64,000 bases of DNA. Source: Erpetoichthys calabaricus (taxonomy: Eukaryota > Chordata > Cladistia > Polypteriformes > Polypteridae). How positions within the stretch are numbered: position 1 is the stretch's first letter; each line of letters starts with the position of its first letter. Below, one piece after another: positions 34,205 to 46,655 of this stretch. The notes beneath the pieces are model-generated. The model had not been told where the DNA came from, made no database searches, and worked only from the letters and a program-made list of their open reading frames with translations. The translations under genes were made by a program, and so were the position numbers. Where the stretch lies: contig NC_041396.2 in assembly GCF_900747795.2 (NCBI RefSeq), positions 121,342,040 through 121,406,039 on the forward strand. The letters run 5' to 3'.

Positions 34205-37200
34205 AAATGAAACCTCTAGCAATACCATGTTGTGTGGTGTTCACACTTTATTTTTCTTTTGTTTTCTGGCCCTGTGTATTTGACCTATAATACTTTTCTT
34301 TTTCTCTTGCCTGTTATGGAGCTCTGTCTAATTACCTAAAGTTACAGGAATTGGGATGTGATGAACTATTTTGGTAAGAGTATGTGTTAAAGTCTACGTA
34401 AGAAAGAGTGTAAAGGGAAAAGTGTCACCCTAGCATCCTCCCATGACAAAACAAAAATCATAATCGGGCTTTTCTGTTTTTAATTAAAAATAGTATAGTA
34501 AAATGTTTTCTAATTATCCCCTGTGTTAATAGAAAGAAATAATTTTAGTTTTTAAGTAGACGGAAAATATCAACATTTTGTGCTTTTAAATGCCCGTACA
34601 AAACCAGGCTAAGTTTGAAACCTGCTTTCTTATAAAGCTCCGTTTAAATGCCCAAGGGTATTTACAAAGTTCTCCTTTGTCAAAAATTTAAAAAATCCTC
34701 ATAAGCACGGCCATTCTTTTCATTACTAATTTATTAGGTTCGAGAGGATAAATATGAGTACACACTCAAGATGTGCTTCGAAAACAAAAGGCTACGGAAA
34801 TGGAACTGAATAAACAAATGAAATTCATACTCGAACGCGGCGACTTTATTCGACCGCTTTACAAAGATACCTGACATTTGTGAAAAAAAAAAAAAGCGGA
34901 TAAAGAAAAATGTATACAAACTTTTTAAAGAGGTAAATAAAAACAGACAGCCGGATCTCAGGTTCCCTGTGTATCAAGATATAATCTCATACATCCCGGT
35001 ACATCTTATTCAACAATACACTGGATACTTCTAAAAAAATCATCCGGGCTTTGGGGCTACTAGGATGTATTAAAATAATTACCTTTCATTTAGAGGAATG
35101 AAAACACAGTTGCATTAAGCTCCTGGAAAAACATCATTTCTTTTAGAAGCGGCTTTCCGCAAGGCAAGGCCAATTTTCACGTTGGACGCTCCGAGATGAG
35201 TTTAAAGGTCAGGATCTGGACTAAGCCGACCAAAACCTGATGCCTAGGAACTGTAAAATTGCTCCCACCTAACCTTCAGACCCTGAGCCTGCCGTCTCTA
35301 TGCTGTAAAACTGTGCTGTAAAACGCAACCCCACACCACCCAGGTGGCCGGAGCTGCTAAGCCTTGGAAAGCATAGCTTTGCCAAAGAGTGTTTCTAAAG
35401 CTCGTTTCCCAGAATGATTGCCGGTAGAAGACTTTCTAACATTTAAACGTCTAAAAAAATCTGTGTGTGAGAAATACTTTTTATATACCCGAGGATAGCT
35501 TTTTTAATACGCCATTTAAAAGGGTGCTGTTGCCTATTATTTAACTGTGTGATTTTTTAAATCCCTTAACTTGTTCTCTGAGATGCACCCCCGACGCCTG
35601 AGGCTGTAAGAGGTGTGGTTTAGGCACAGGGGCTGAATCAAGCTGTGCGCTCCTAAAGAGTGCAGCTATAGACACGGGCCGCGGCTTCACTTTGGGATTA
35701 TCAGAATAACATTTAGAAATCTAAACGCCATAAGAAACCTTAGGGTCGCTGATTATTTAAAATGTGAGTGTGATTTTTAAATCCCTTAACTCATTCTCAG
35801 AGATGCAGCGCGCGAGCAAACTTGGTGCGCACTCCCGTTCCGGGGGAAGGGTGGGAGGGGAGCTGACTGACATCTGTTGACACACGTGTGCGCAGGGGCT
35901 GTCAGTTTGGATCTAACGGGTGCTCTCAGAGGCTGCCGGCTCAGGCAGTCTTTGTACAGACAGAGAGCCGATGTTGTGACGATTTGTCCTACCGTAGTTT
36001 ATTTATGGAAATGTTAACATTTCTCAATTTATTCTATATGCATCATTTAATGCCCGAAAGAGACACAGCCTGATGCAAAGATTTCACAAGATGGTCATTA
36101 CTCGTGAATGGATACAATGGGCTGCACATGCAAATAAGCAGAGAATGTCTGGGAGCATTCTCTATGCTTGACTTAGATCAAATAAAAAACGGTTTACATG
36201 TGTTAAAGCAAAGGATAGATCTTTAAAGTCATAGATAGATACAGGAGGGCCTGGGCGGAGGTTCAAGGAGGGGGGCACCCATCCATCACTGGTTCTTGAC
36301 AGTTTCCGGAGAAAACAGATGGTTGGGCGGAGGTTTGGAAGTACTTTATGATAGCAAATGTTTGACAATCATTTTAACCGGATACGCTTAATGTCCGTTG
36401 CCATCCGTGTCTTTGGAATGTCTCATCTGTTTTACAAGCGGCATTCCGCAAGGTAAGGTCAATTTTCACATCGGACGCAATCTGTTGCCTAGGAGCTGTG
36501 CATCGCTCCCCTCCTTCCCCTAACCTGTTACCTAGGAGCTGTAAAATGCACCTCCCCAACGCCTGGGATTGGAGGAGGTATGATTTAGGCACAGCTGTTT
36601 ACGCACAGGGGCTGTCAGTTTGGATCTAACGGGTGCGCTCAGTCAGTCTCTGTACAGACAGAGAGCCGGCAACTCCTATTTCCGAGCTTGCCCATGTGTA
36701 TACTTGGAGCTTCGACCTCACACAGAAGCACACAAGACCCAGACTCGTGCCTGCTAACAGTGTGGACGGTTTCTCTATGCGTGACTTAGATCAAATAAAA
36801 AACGGTTTACAAGTGCTAAAGCAAAGGATAGATCTTTAAAGTCATAGATACAGGAGATCTTACCCAAAACAATACAGACCGGTGGCTCTGCTCCTTGAAA
36901 CGCTCGTGTGTGTGTCTTCGAGAGCAGTGAGCCACCAACAGGCCTGGACTTGTCTTTGGGAGAAGGGGGGCTGCTCTTGACAGTTTCCAGGGACATACAG
37001 GTGGATGGGGTGGGTTCAAGGAGGGGGGACATCCATCAAATCCACCAATCAGGTGGTTAAGGGGCGGGTTCAAGGAGGGGGTAAACAGGTGGTGGGGTGG
37101 GGGCAAACAGGTGTAGGGGGCGGACGCATCCTTCAAATCCACCAATCAGAGGAAAGGGGCGCATCCTTCAAATCCACCAATCAGAGGAAAGGGGGTGGGA

Positions 37201-37305
37201 CTTCCAGTCTAACTCCAAAGGGTGGGACTTCCGGTCCAAAGTCCAAAGGGGCGGGGCTTAAAGGTCATAAATCATTTTGACAGATGCTGCATGCATATAA
37301 CTACT
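34205..37305 (-). repeat. Right arm of the 9 kb palindrome
   Basis: 3101 bp inverted copy of 28270-31385. The inner junction is sharp (homology stops at 34205 and 31385) and the outer end is CTACT. Base differences from the left arm are scattered single changes plus small indels. Confidence 0.9.
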
Positions 37306-37311
37306 CTTGTG
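37306..37311 (+). repeat. Right target-site duplication CTTGTG
   Basis: Same six bases and same orientation as 28264-28269. Confidence 0.8.
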
Positions 37312-38079
37312 TACTAAACGGCATGTCTGACATTATTTCTGGAACCTCGTTTAATAAAGGAAAATTTCATTAATGACATTAATTTATTATATTACAAAGT
37401 AAATGATGATCAATAACACAATAAAGCAATCAACAGGCATGACAATGAAGGTCTAAACTTTCGAGCTCTCAGTAAAAGAAACTTTTAAAATTGTTTATAT
37501 TGAACAATTTTTTAAATGATCAAGCTTACTATACAGTTCATACCTTCATTTCCATTGTCTGTCTTGAATTGTGTTTTCTGCTGCTATAATATTGATAAAT
37601 TTCAAGTGGAGTTATTACATTTTCAAACGTTTACCAGGTTTTTAATTTTAATGCATAATTGTTCTCCCTGGGACCCTAACTTTTAAGTATGTACTTATCA
37701 AAAAAAGTGAAGCAAATCTCTTAAATTGCTTAATAGATATTATATCGTTTGTTTTTCTAAAGAAATGTAAAAATTTGCATTATTGAAAGTTGCACTTCCA
37801 TAAACCGTCTTTTTTATTTATTTGGAACTGAACTAACAGATTTTAAACTTAACTTTAAAAATGTTTTGTTTGGTTAGATGCAATAATTACAAATCAATTT
37901 TTTTTATGATTTTAAATCTCTTTAATCGCTATATACAATTTCTTTTATTAGGAATTTGGCATTTGTCGCATACCCCAACTTACTCTCCAAACGGAGATGT
38001 ATTTTTTTGTAAATAAAATTACCGTTTTTAGATCATCGGTCTCACTGCTTGCTAAGGATTCATCTCTTCCCATAGTGTG
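37312..38079. other. Anonymous AT-rich DNA
   Basis: Nothing recognised between the palindromic element and the L2 LINE. Confidence 0.5.
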
Positions 38080-39110
38080 TTCAGCTGTCTTTGACCACTT
38101 GGAGCCAGCGTGTGTCATCGTCTCTGTTGTCTGATTTGGTGCAACGCCTGAATCCTACAAATTGCCCCCTGGACAGTGTCCCTTCTCGATTAATTAAAGA
38201 GCTTTTTAATTCTGTCAGACCAAGTATTGTTACCTTAATAAATGCTAGCTCGATTTCTGGTTGTGTTCTTGCTGCCTTGAAACTCGCTGTGGTGCAGAAA
38301 CGTAATAAAAAACAAAATAAGGACCCTCTAATGTGTCAAATTTCAGGCCAATTTCTAAACTGCCTTTTTTGTCTAAAGTCTTAGAAAAACTTGTCCTAAC
38401 TCAAACTTTTCTGGATGTAAATAGTATTCTGGAAAAATTCCAATCCAGATACAGATGTTCTTACAGCACTGAAAGAGCCTTGTTAAAGGTTTATAGTAAC
38501 CTCTTCCCAACTACTAATGCTGGTGATTCTGCCATTCTTGTACTGCTGTCTTAATTCAGCTTTGATATTGTGGATCTTACAATTATATCCTGCCTTGAAC
38601 AGTATATAATACAATACAATACAATTTATTTTTGTATAGCCCAAAATCACACAAGAAGTGCCTCAATGGGCTTTAACAGGCCCTGCCTCTTGACAGACCC
38701 CCAGCCTTGACTCTCTAAGAAGACAAGGAAAAACTCCCAAAAAAAGAAAACCTTGTAGGGAAAAAATGGAAGAAACCTTGGGAAAGGAAGTTCAAAGAGA
38801 GACCTCTTTCCAGTATGTAGGCATCCAAGGTAATGCCCTAAAATGGTTTAAATCTTATCTAAGACATAGGAGCGTTTCTATTCATTTGGGTGAGTTCTCA
38901 CCCTGTATAGCTCCTCTTACTTGTGGATGTTACCTTTAGGCTCCATTGTTAACAAGTATGGCTTCTCTATTCTGATGACGCTCAAATATATTTGCCACTA
39001 AAATGATATTAAAACCTGGATGGCAATGCATCTTCTTAAACTAAATTATAATAAAACTGTGCTCACGGTGTCCAAAAGTTAACAAAGTTTGAGTGCCTCT
39101 GATGTTGCTC
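38080..39110 (+). mobile_element. L2-type LINE reverse transcriptase relic, split by a repeat
   Basis: 38120-38290 reads CPLDSVPSRLIKELFNSVRP and NASSISGCVLAALKLAVVQ. 38330-38560 reads LEKLVLTQTFLDVNSILEKF and GDSAILVLLS, all RT segments of L2-clade LINEs in shifting frames. After the insertion at 38606-38810 the same LINE resumes with VGIQGNALKWFKSYLRHRSV (38816-38880). It then shows SDDAQIYLPL near 38975, where the family has its ADDTQLY active site, and WMAMHLLKLNYNKT near 39020. 5'- and 3'-truncated, with several frame changes. Confidence 0.8.
38606..38810 (+). repeat. 205-bp dispersed repeat inserted in the L2 LINE
   Basis: Starts ATAATACAATACAATACAAT, then TTTTTGTATAGCCCAAAATC, and ends GAGACCTCTTTC. 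The LINE reading resumes exactly after it, and the six bases CAGTAT occur on both sides (38600-38605 and 38811-38816), consistent with a target-site duplication. Its class is unknown to me. A decayed relative lies near 8010. Confidence 0.7.
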
Positions 39111-41845
39111 TTGGACCCCTTCCTTGGACCACTCCTTCTCTTTCAGTGGACTGTGGGTGGTCGTGGGGCTGACTGTGCAAGGCAGGAGGCGTGAAAGGCT
39201 GGGGCGTGGAATGCCGAGTCTTCGACCTGCAGCCGGACCCTTCTCACTCTTGAACGAAAACGTGGCATAAGCCGCATTCCATTCATGAAAGACGGAATTC
39301 GTAATATGCAGACAGATTGATAACTCTTTAGCGAGTTTAGAACCTGGGGTGGAGTGGTCTACTGAAATTATATTTATAGGCTATATATCAATTGTTTTGG
39401 AATGGCTTCAATATTCAATATTCTAAATAAAATAGCACATTTTCTTTGTTCATTAATTTATTATTTAATTAATATTTTGTGGGCCTGACAGGAGGCTTTG
39501 GCGGGCCAGAAGTAGCCTGCGAGCCACCAGTTGATAATCTCAGGATAGGCAAATAGTTAATTAAAGGTGACATGATTAAAGTGTATAAAATTGTGAATGG
39601 CATTAGTACAGTGGATCACAGCTGTTACTTTAAAATAAATTCTTGAAAACTTATTAATAAAAATATTGCAAATGTTAGAAAGTTCTTCTTCTAAATAAAT
39701 TGCTTTGAGTCAAAGTCATTTCTTCATAAACTTGCTTATTTCTGCTTATTTTTTACTTATTTTTACTTGCATTTGCCACGTAAAATTGTGTTCTAAAGTT
39801 ACTCACTTTCTATAAGTTAAAAAAATATGGAAAATGGATTGATGGATCTTGCCTGCACTAACACTTTACATTACAGTCTGCATGGCATGAAGGAAAAGCT
39901 CAGCACTTAGTCTTCCTGCACAACAACAACCAGAGGGGTGATTTCTACTCAAAAGACCATGCAGTAAACTTTTTGTGCCACAATGTTGGGTTTGTTTTGA
40001 TTTACTTCTGTTTTTACATGAGAAGATGTGCAAGCAAATAGAAAATGTATCCTTACCATGAGAAAAATGTTTTGGAGCTGGAATATGTGACAAAAATGAA
40101 TATTTCCAAATCCCTTTTGTTGTCACAAACATGATTCAGACACACAGAAAGAGCGGATCAATACTGTCTTGTCTTGAAAAATAAACATATCTGCTAAGTT
40201 TTTAAGCTTTTCCTCTGTGCCCATACACACCAATGTAAAGTGCCACAACAGACAAGATATTTTTCAATTTTACAGAAAGTACCTCACTTTAGAACACAAT
40301 TTATCATGGAAAATTGATATATATATATACAATGTTTGTGAAGAAATAACTTAAACTTGAAAAATACCAAACCTATCCTTTAAAGCTTTTGTTAAATGAA
40401 ATTTTCTTCAGTAATTAATTTCTTCTTGGTGCCCTCCTAGAGTGATTAACAGACTTTGATGAAAAAGACAGATTAGGATCTTGGTGTCATGGTAGTGCCA
40501 ATCTGTTTCATCTTGGCAATGGCAGACCTAACACTGAAAGTGATTTTCAGAGTGAAATTTCTTCAGTTAATCAAGATTCCTCAATACCTTTATCCTAAAT
40601 AATATTCTTTTTCCATACTTTAAAAAAATTCTAGACCTGTTCACATTCCTTTAGTCTGTTGATCTTACTTTAAAATTCACTTCATACTACAGAAAAGTTG
40701 GATTTTGGATCCAGGAGTATAAGAATCAGTAGAACTTTTGTGTCATGTAATTTTACAGATGTTTTAATTTGTGCTAGATTTAACAAATCATATTCTAGGA
40801 ATACACTGATAAAGTATTGATGGCAAAAAAGGGAACACTGAAAATTGACAAATGCAGGATAACTGAATTTATTATGTGAGTCTTAATTGTTGTTTTATGT
40901 TGAAAGCATCAGCAATGTTGAAAGCACCTCCTATTTTAAAGCATTCTGAATTAGGGTCTTTAAGCAGTAAAATTTGATAATTAATTTCACTAGATACTGA
41001 CTCACTGCAGATATGGTATATGCTAGAATAATGAAGGCACATTTATGAATATGATATTACATGAATTATTATTTCTTTATTTCTATTAAACCACCTTTGA
41101 TTGGATGTGCCATGACTGCAAATTAATTAGATCAGCTGACTCAATACACGATGACTTAACTCTCAGTTCAGTCTCTGTGCCAAGATGCTCAGGTTGATGT
41201 GTGATTGTCCTATGCTGTTGTTGGTGGCTTTCTTGTACTATTTTGTATTTTTTATTCAGGTTTAAATTTGGGGCTTTGTATTTCAGGTATTTTCTTTGAT
41301 TTGGTGTTTAATATTGACATTATTTTGTGTCTATTGTTTAATTGTTACTTTTATGTGGTTTTTCTCCTATTATTAGATTAAGATTTTTTGTGAAGTGCTT
41401 GCGAATGAGATGAGCACTAAAGAAATATAATGCACTACTAAATCTAAAGTACCTATCTAAAAGGCTCAAAGCAATTTATAAGGAAAAATTGCATCGAAAG
41501 ACTATTAAGGTTTTCATTTCAATATTAAGCGACGAAAGAGTAGAAGATTTTGATGTATAGAAATATAATATCCTTAGGAAGACCACTTGCAGTTACTTGA
41601 ATTGTTTTTGTGACTAATTTTAATTGCTGGAATTGGATTTAATCATTTTCTTTTTTTCATGTGCAGATATGATAGTGATGTTTTTATAAAACATGTAGAT
41701 ACTAATTTTATACTCTGAGAAAACAACAGGAACAGAGGCTTATTCTACAATGCCACAATGAAACAGGTAGTAGCCAACTGCTGTAAATTTTAAGCATTCA
41801 GGGGAAGGAAGTAAAATTAGACTCATGATTTTGTTTTGTTTTGTT
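39111..41845. other. Anonymous DNA with two repeat scraps
   Basis: 39120-39260 holds the GC-rich block related in reverse complement to 27870-27960. 39480-39540 has GGCGGGCCAGAAGTAGCC and GCGAGCCACCAGTTGATAAT, like a hAT end. 41385-41450 resembles a LINE 3' end (GTGAAGTGCTTGCGAATGAG). The remainder shows no gene. Confidence 0.45.
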
Positions 41846-42380
41846 TTATTGTAATTTTATAACATATTAATAGTAGTTTCCTAATAGAACTGGAAAGTGA
41901 TAATCAAGCCGCAGCCCTACATTTAACATTCAGCATATTTTACCCTTGTAATGCATAGTGAGACATTCAAGTATGTCCCATTAAAATATTACTATAAAAA
42001 CACAGCTATAACACATAAATTGTACTTTCTAAACAGAAATTTACTGTTTACATCAATTTCTAACTGATAAAACTGCAGGCCTACATTTCACATTCAGTGT
42101 TAGTTTAATTTTTAACGCATTATGATACATTCATGTTTAACTGAATACCCTATTGATATAGTGAAAACACTGCTACAATAAATAAATAGTAATTTCTAAA
42201 GACAAAGTTACTGTTTCAATCAAACTCTAACTGATTCACAAGCTGCACACTACATTTCATATTCAGTGCTTTTTACCTTTGAAATTCATTGCGATACCAA
42301 GCATACCTAAATGTCCTGTTGATATATTAAAGTGGAAACACAGCTACAACACAAATACTAGTTTCCTAAGAGAACTTTAT

Positions 42381-42598
42381 CCATCCATCCATCCATTGTC
42401 CAACCCGCTGAATCCGAACACAGGGTCACGGGGGTCTGCCGGAGCCAATCCCAGCCAACACAGGGCACAAGGCAGGAAGCAATCCCGGGCAGGGTGCCAA
42501 CCCACCGCAGGACACACACAAACACACCCACACATCAAGCACACACTAGGGCCAATTTAGAATCACCAATCCACCTAACCTGCATGTCTTTGGACTGT

Positions 42599-42629
<31 letters not shown>

Positions 42630-42748
42630 ACGCAGACACGGGGAGAACATGCAAACTCCACGCAGGGAGGACCCGGGAAGCGAACCCAGGTCCCCAGATC
42701 TCCCAACTGCGAGGCAGCAGCGCTACCCACTGCGCCACCGTGCCGCCC
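42381..42748 (-). mobile_element. tRNA-headed SINE (copy 3)
   Basis: Full-length copy with A and B boxes at the right and a CCATCCATCCATCC tail at the left. The 11-bp direct repeat GAGAACTTTAT (42370-42380 and 42749-42759) is its target duplication and consists of satellite sequence, which proves insertion into the array. Little diverged from copies 1 and 5. Confidence 0.9.
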
Positions 42749-43880
42749 GAGAACTTTATTGTTTAGATAATTTTCTAAGTGATGCACAAGCTGCAGCAGT
42801 ACATTTCACAATCAGTGTTTTTAACCCTTCTAGTGCATTGTGATGCATTCAAGATGAATGCCCTGTTACTATATTAGAGTCAAAACACTACTGCAACACA
42901 TAAATATTTGTTTCCTAACATAAATTAACTGTTTAGATCAACAGTTTCTATCTAACTATTGATTATCTAACCGATAATCAAGCCGCAGCACATTTCATAT
43001 TCGGTATTTTTTACCATTATGGCCCATTGTGATATATTCAAGTATAACATTGACACAAGATGAAAATACAGCTGAAACACATAAATGGTAGCTTCCTAAC
43101 AGAACTTTACTGTTTACATTAATTTATAAATGAAAGTCAAGCCACAGTTTTCCATTTAACATTAAGTGTTTTTTATCCTTGTAACACATTGTGACAAACT
43201 CAAGCATAACAGAATACCCTGTTAGTATATTAAGGTAAAAACACTTCTGCAACACATAAATACTAGTTTCCATACAGAAGTTTACCATTTAGATCATTTT
43301 CTAAGTGATAATCAAGCCACAGCACTACATTTAACATTCAACGTTTTTTACCCTTGTAACGCTTTGTGATATATAAGTATAACTGAAAGCTCCATGACAA
43401 ATCAAGTTTAAAACAGTGCTGTAACACATAAATAATAGTTTTCTTACAGATCTTTACTGTTTACATCAATTTCAAACTGGTTACAAACTGCAGCACTGCA
43501 TTTAACAATCAATGCTTTTTACCCCGTAATGCTTTATGAAACATTTAAATATTATTGAATGCCCTGTTTAAATATTATTGTGAAAACACTGCTACAACAT
43601 ATAAATACTAGTTTCTTATTAGAAATTTACCGTTTATATCATTTTCTAAGTGATACACAACTTGCTGTCCTATATTTTACATTCAGTGTCATTTACCCTT
43701 GTAACGCACTTTGATATATTTAAATATAGAAAGCCTTGTTGATATATTATAGTCAAAACACTGCCTCAACACATAAATACTAGTTTCTTAACAGAAATTA
43801 ACTGTTTAGGTCAATTTCTAATTGCTAATCAACCCACAGCACTACGCTTGACATTCAGTGTTTTTACCCTTGTAACACAT

Positions 43881-44741
43881 TAACTGAAATACCCGGCGCA
43901 TCCCGGGAGAAAAATAAAGGGTTTTTTTAATTTTAATTTTTAATTTGAGGTATAGTAAAAAGTATTTACATGCAGAATCCTTGACGACAAAAAAGCGTCA
44001 ATTAAATTAATGTTATTATTAGGATGATTTAATTTTGTTACCACTACAACATTGTTACAATAAGAGTAATGCAAGATGAAAATAACGACAAACAAATAAT
44101 ACTACGATTTTTTCATGATTAAAACTGTCGGTTGCCTTTACGGAGCACACGTTCCGAGCGTGAAATAGATGATAAAAATATAACTAAAAAAAATACAACT
44201 TGACAGATTAATTTTTGTTCTGTGGTGTAGTAATACGTTTTACATGCAGAATTTTTGACGATTAAAAAAAAGTCAATTAAATTATTATTCCTATTAGGCT
44301 GATTTAATTCTATTTCCACTACAACATTGTTGCAATAAGAATAATACAAGATGAAAACATAGTTAACAAAAACAAATATTAAATGACAAAACAAACATTA
44401 CTACGGATTTTTCATGATAAAACTGTCAGTTTCTTTTACGAAGCACACCAGAAACGTTCGGAACATCAACTGGATGATAACATACATACAAGACCGCAAG
44501 ATTGTCACAGTCTGCTTTATATATGAGATTATGGCTAATTGTTGGAGATGTGTTCATGAAAAGGTGCTTTGTAGAATAAAAACTCTTTATTGTATTTATA
44601 TCTTCTGTTATCTTCAGCTATAATATCTTATATTGTGGAGAGTATTGCTGTGTCTAGGGCTCTCTGGCGCCCACTTGTGGTTACTAAGCGTCAACTGGAT
44701 GATAACGTACATACAGGACCGCAAGATTGTTACTATATAAG
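43881..44741. mobile_element. Uncharacterised 0.86 kb insertion in the satellite
   Basis: Satellite sequence stops at CTTGTAACACATTA and resumes at ATTATGATACATTC, so the DNA between is an insertion, perhaps with a 4-bp ATTA duplication. It begins ACTGAAATACCCGGCGCATC and ends TACTATATAAG. Two internal direct copies of about 290 bp (from 43965 and from 44250) share TACATGCAGAAT, GTCAATTAAATTA, CCACTACAACATTGTT and a TTTTACGAAGCACAC-type end. No protein recognised. The leading ATACCCGGCG..CCCGGG resembles that of the palindrome at 51684. Confidence 0.6.
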
Positions 44742-45110
44742 ATTATGATACATTCCAATATAACTGAATGGCCCATTGACAATCCAAGGTGAAAACACTA
44801 CTTCAACACAAAAACAGTAGTTTCCAAACAGAGCTTTACTGTTTACATCAATTTCTAACTGATATACAAGTTGCTTCACTACACCTTCAGTGTTTTTTAC
44901 TCTTATACATTCAAGTATAACAAAATGTACTGTTGACACATCATGCAGAAAACACTGGTACAACCAATAAATAGTAGTTTCAAAACTTAAATTTACTGTT
45001 TAGATCAAATTTTAACTGATACACAAGCTGCACTACATTTCACATTTTGTATTTTTACCTTGTAATGCATTGTGATACATTCAGGTATAATTGAATGACC
45101 TGTTGATATA

Positions 45111-46655
45111 CAGTACTGTGCTAAAGTTTTAGGCAGGTGTAAAAAAAATGCTGTAAACAAAGAATGCTTTCAAAAATGGAAGTGTTAATCATTTATTTTC
45201 ATCAATCAACAAAATGCAGTGAATGAACAAAAGAGAAATCTAAATCAAATCAATATTTGGTGTGACCACCCTTTGCCTTCAAAACAGCATCAATTCTTCT
45301 AGGTACACTTGCACACAATTTTTGAAGGAACTCGGCTGGTAGGTTGTTCCAAACATCTTGGAGAACTGACCACAGATCTTCTGTGGATGTAGGCTTCTTC
45401 ACATCCTTCTGTCTCTTCATGTAATCCCAGACACACTCGATGTTGAGATCAGGGCTCTGTGGGAGCCATACCATCACTTCCAGGACTCTTGTTCTTCTTT
45501 ACGCTGAAGATAATTCTTAATGACTTTGACTGTATGTTTGGGGTCGTTGGGGCCAATCATACGCCTCCCTGATGGTATTGCATGATGGATAAGTATCTGC
45601 CTGTATTTCTCAGCATTGAGAACACCATTAATCCTGACCAAATCTCCAACTCCATTTGCAGAAATGCAGCCCCAAATGTTCAAGGAACCTCCACCATGCT
45701 TCACTGTTCCCATCAGACACTCATTATTGTACCGCTCTCCAGCCCTTCAACGAACAAACTGCCTTCTGCTACAGCCAAATATTTTAAATTTTGACTCATC
45801 AGTTCAGAGCACCTGCTGCCATTTTTCTGCACCCCAATTCCTATGTTTTCGTGCATACTTGAGTCGCTTGGCCTTGTTTCCACGTCGGAGGTATGGCTTT
45901 TTGGCTGCAACTCTTCCATGAAGACCACTTCTGGCCAGACTTCTCCGGACAGTAGATGGGTGTACCTGGGTCCCACTAGTTTCTGCCAGTTCTGAGCTGA
46001 TGACACTGCTGGACATCTTCCGATTTCGAAGGGTAATAAGCTTGTTGTGTCTTTCATCTGCTGCACTAAGTTTCCTTGGCCAACCACTGCATCTACGATC
46101 CTCAATGTTGCCCGTTTCTTTGTGCTTCTTCAAAAGAGCTTGAACAGCACATCTTGAAACCCCAGTCTGCTTTGAAATCTTTGTCTGGGAGAGACCTTGC
46201 TGATGCAGTATAACTACCTTGTGTCGTGTTGCTGTGCTCAATCTTGCCATGACATGAAACTGTCTTCCACAACCTCACCTTGGTAGCAGAGTTTGGCTCT
46301 TCCTCACCCAGTTTTAAGCCTTCTACACAGCTGTTTCTGTTTCAGTTAATGACTGTGTTTCAACCTACGTGTGACATTGATGATCATTAGCACCTGTTTG
46401 GTATAACTGATCATACACCTGACTATAATCCTACAAAAATCCCTGACTTTGTGCAAGTGTGCCTATAAGAATTGATGCTGGTTTGAAGGCAAAAGGTAGT
46501 AACACCAAATATTGATTGGATTTAGACTTTTCTTTTGTTCGCTCACTTTGCATTTTGTAAATTGATAACAATAAACAATCATTTTTTATATTTCTGAAAG
46601 CATTCTTTGTTTACAGCATTTTTTCACACCTGCCTAAAACTTTTGCACAGTACTG
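45111..46655 (-). mobile_element. Nearly complete Tc1-type DNA transposon
   Basis: 1545 bp between inverted repeats of about 65 bp that start CAGTACTGTGC, with TA on both outer sides (45109-45110 and 46656-46657), the target of Tc1/mariner elements. A minus-strand transposase gene fills the middle. It interrupts a satellite unit, so it is younger than the array. The ends look intact enough to be recognised, but the gene is not. Confidence 0.95.
45250..46250 (-). pseudogene. Tc1-type transposase, broken
   Basis: About 330 codons, near the usual 340. The start MARLSTATRHKVVILHQQGL is followed by a helix-turn-helix (QTKISKQTGVSRCAVQALLK) and a second paired-type region with GRPR-like GWPRKL. 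TDESKFKIFG carries the first catalytic aspartate and GPNDPKHT the second. SPDLNIECVWDYMK is the block where family members have IE, with the third acidic residue. Two in-frame stops flank the TDESK block (about 45750-45800) and a one-base frame change precedes SPDLN (about 45475), so no active enzyme is made. Confidence 0.9.

Larger units (their letters stand above)
28270..37305. mobile_element. 9.0 kb palindromic element, Polinton/Maverick-like ends, no recognised genes
   Basis: Two inverted arms (28270-31385 and 34205-37305) flank a spacer. The ends are 5'-AGTAGTTATATGCATGC...GCATGCATATAACTACT-3', and a 6-bp direct repeat CTTGTG flanks the unit. AG termini, 6-bp duplications and long inverted repeats are known features of Polintons, although arms of 3.1 kb exceed what I know for them. 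I recognise no polymerase B, integrase, protease or capsid part, so it would be a non-autonomous relative. An unrelated superfamily with 6-bp duplications is the alternative. Arms differ by roughly 2 percent where compared by eye, which suggests a fairly young insertion or arm-to-arm conversion. Confidence 0.7.

Noticed and set aside
28295-37280. Pairs of nearly identical short open frames in the two palindrome arms
   Set aside because: Identity follows from the arms being copies. The frames are short, overlap each other and carry no recognisable domain.
28270-37305. Assembly artefact as the origin of the 9 kb palindrome
   Set aside because: Arms differ by scattered substitutions and 15 bp of length, the spacer is unique, and a 6-bp duplication flanks the unit. 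Not fully excluded without reads.
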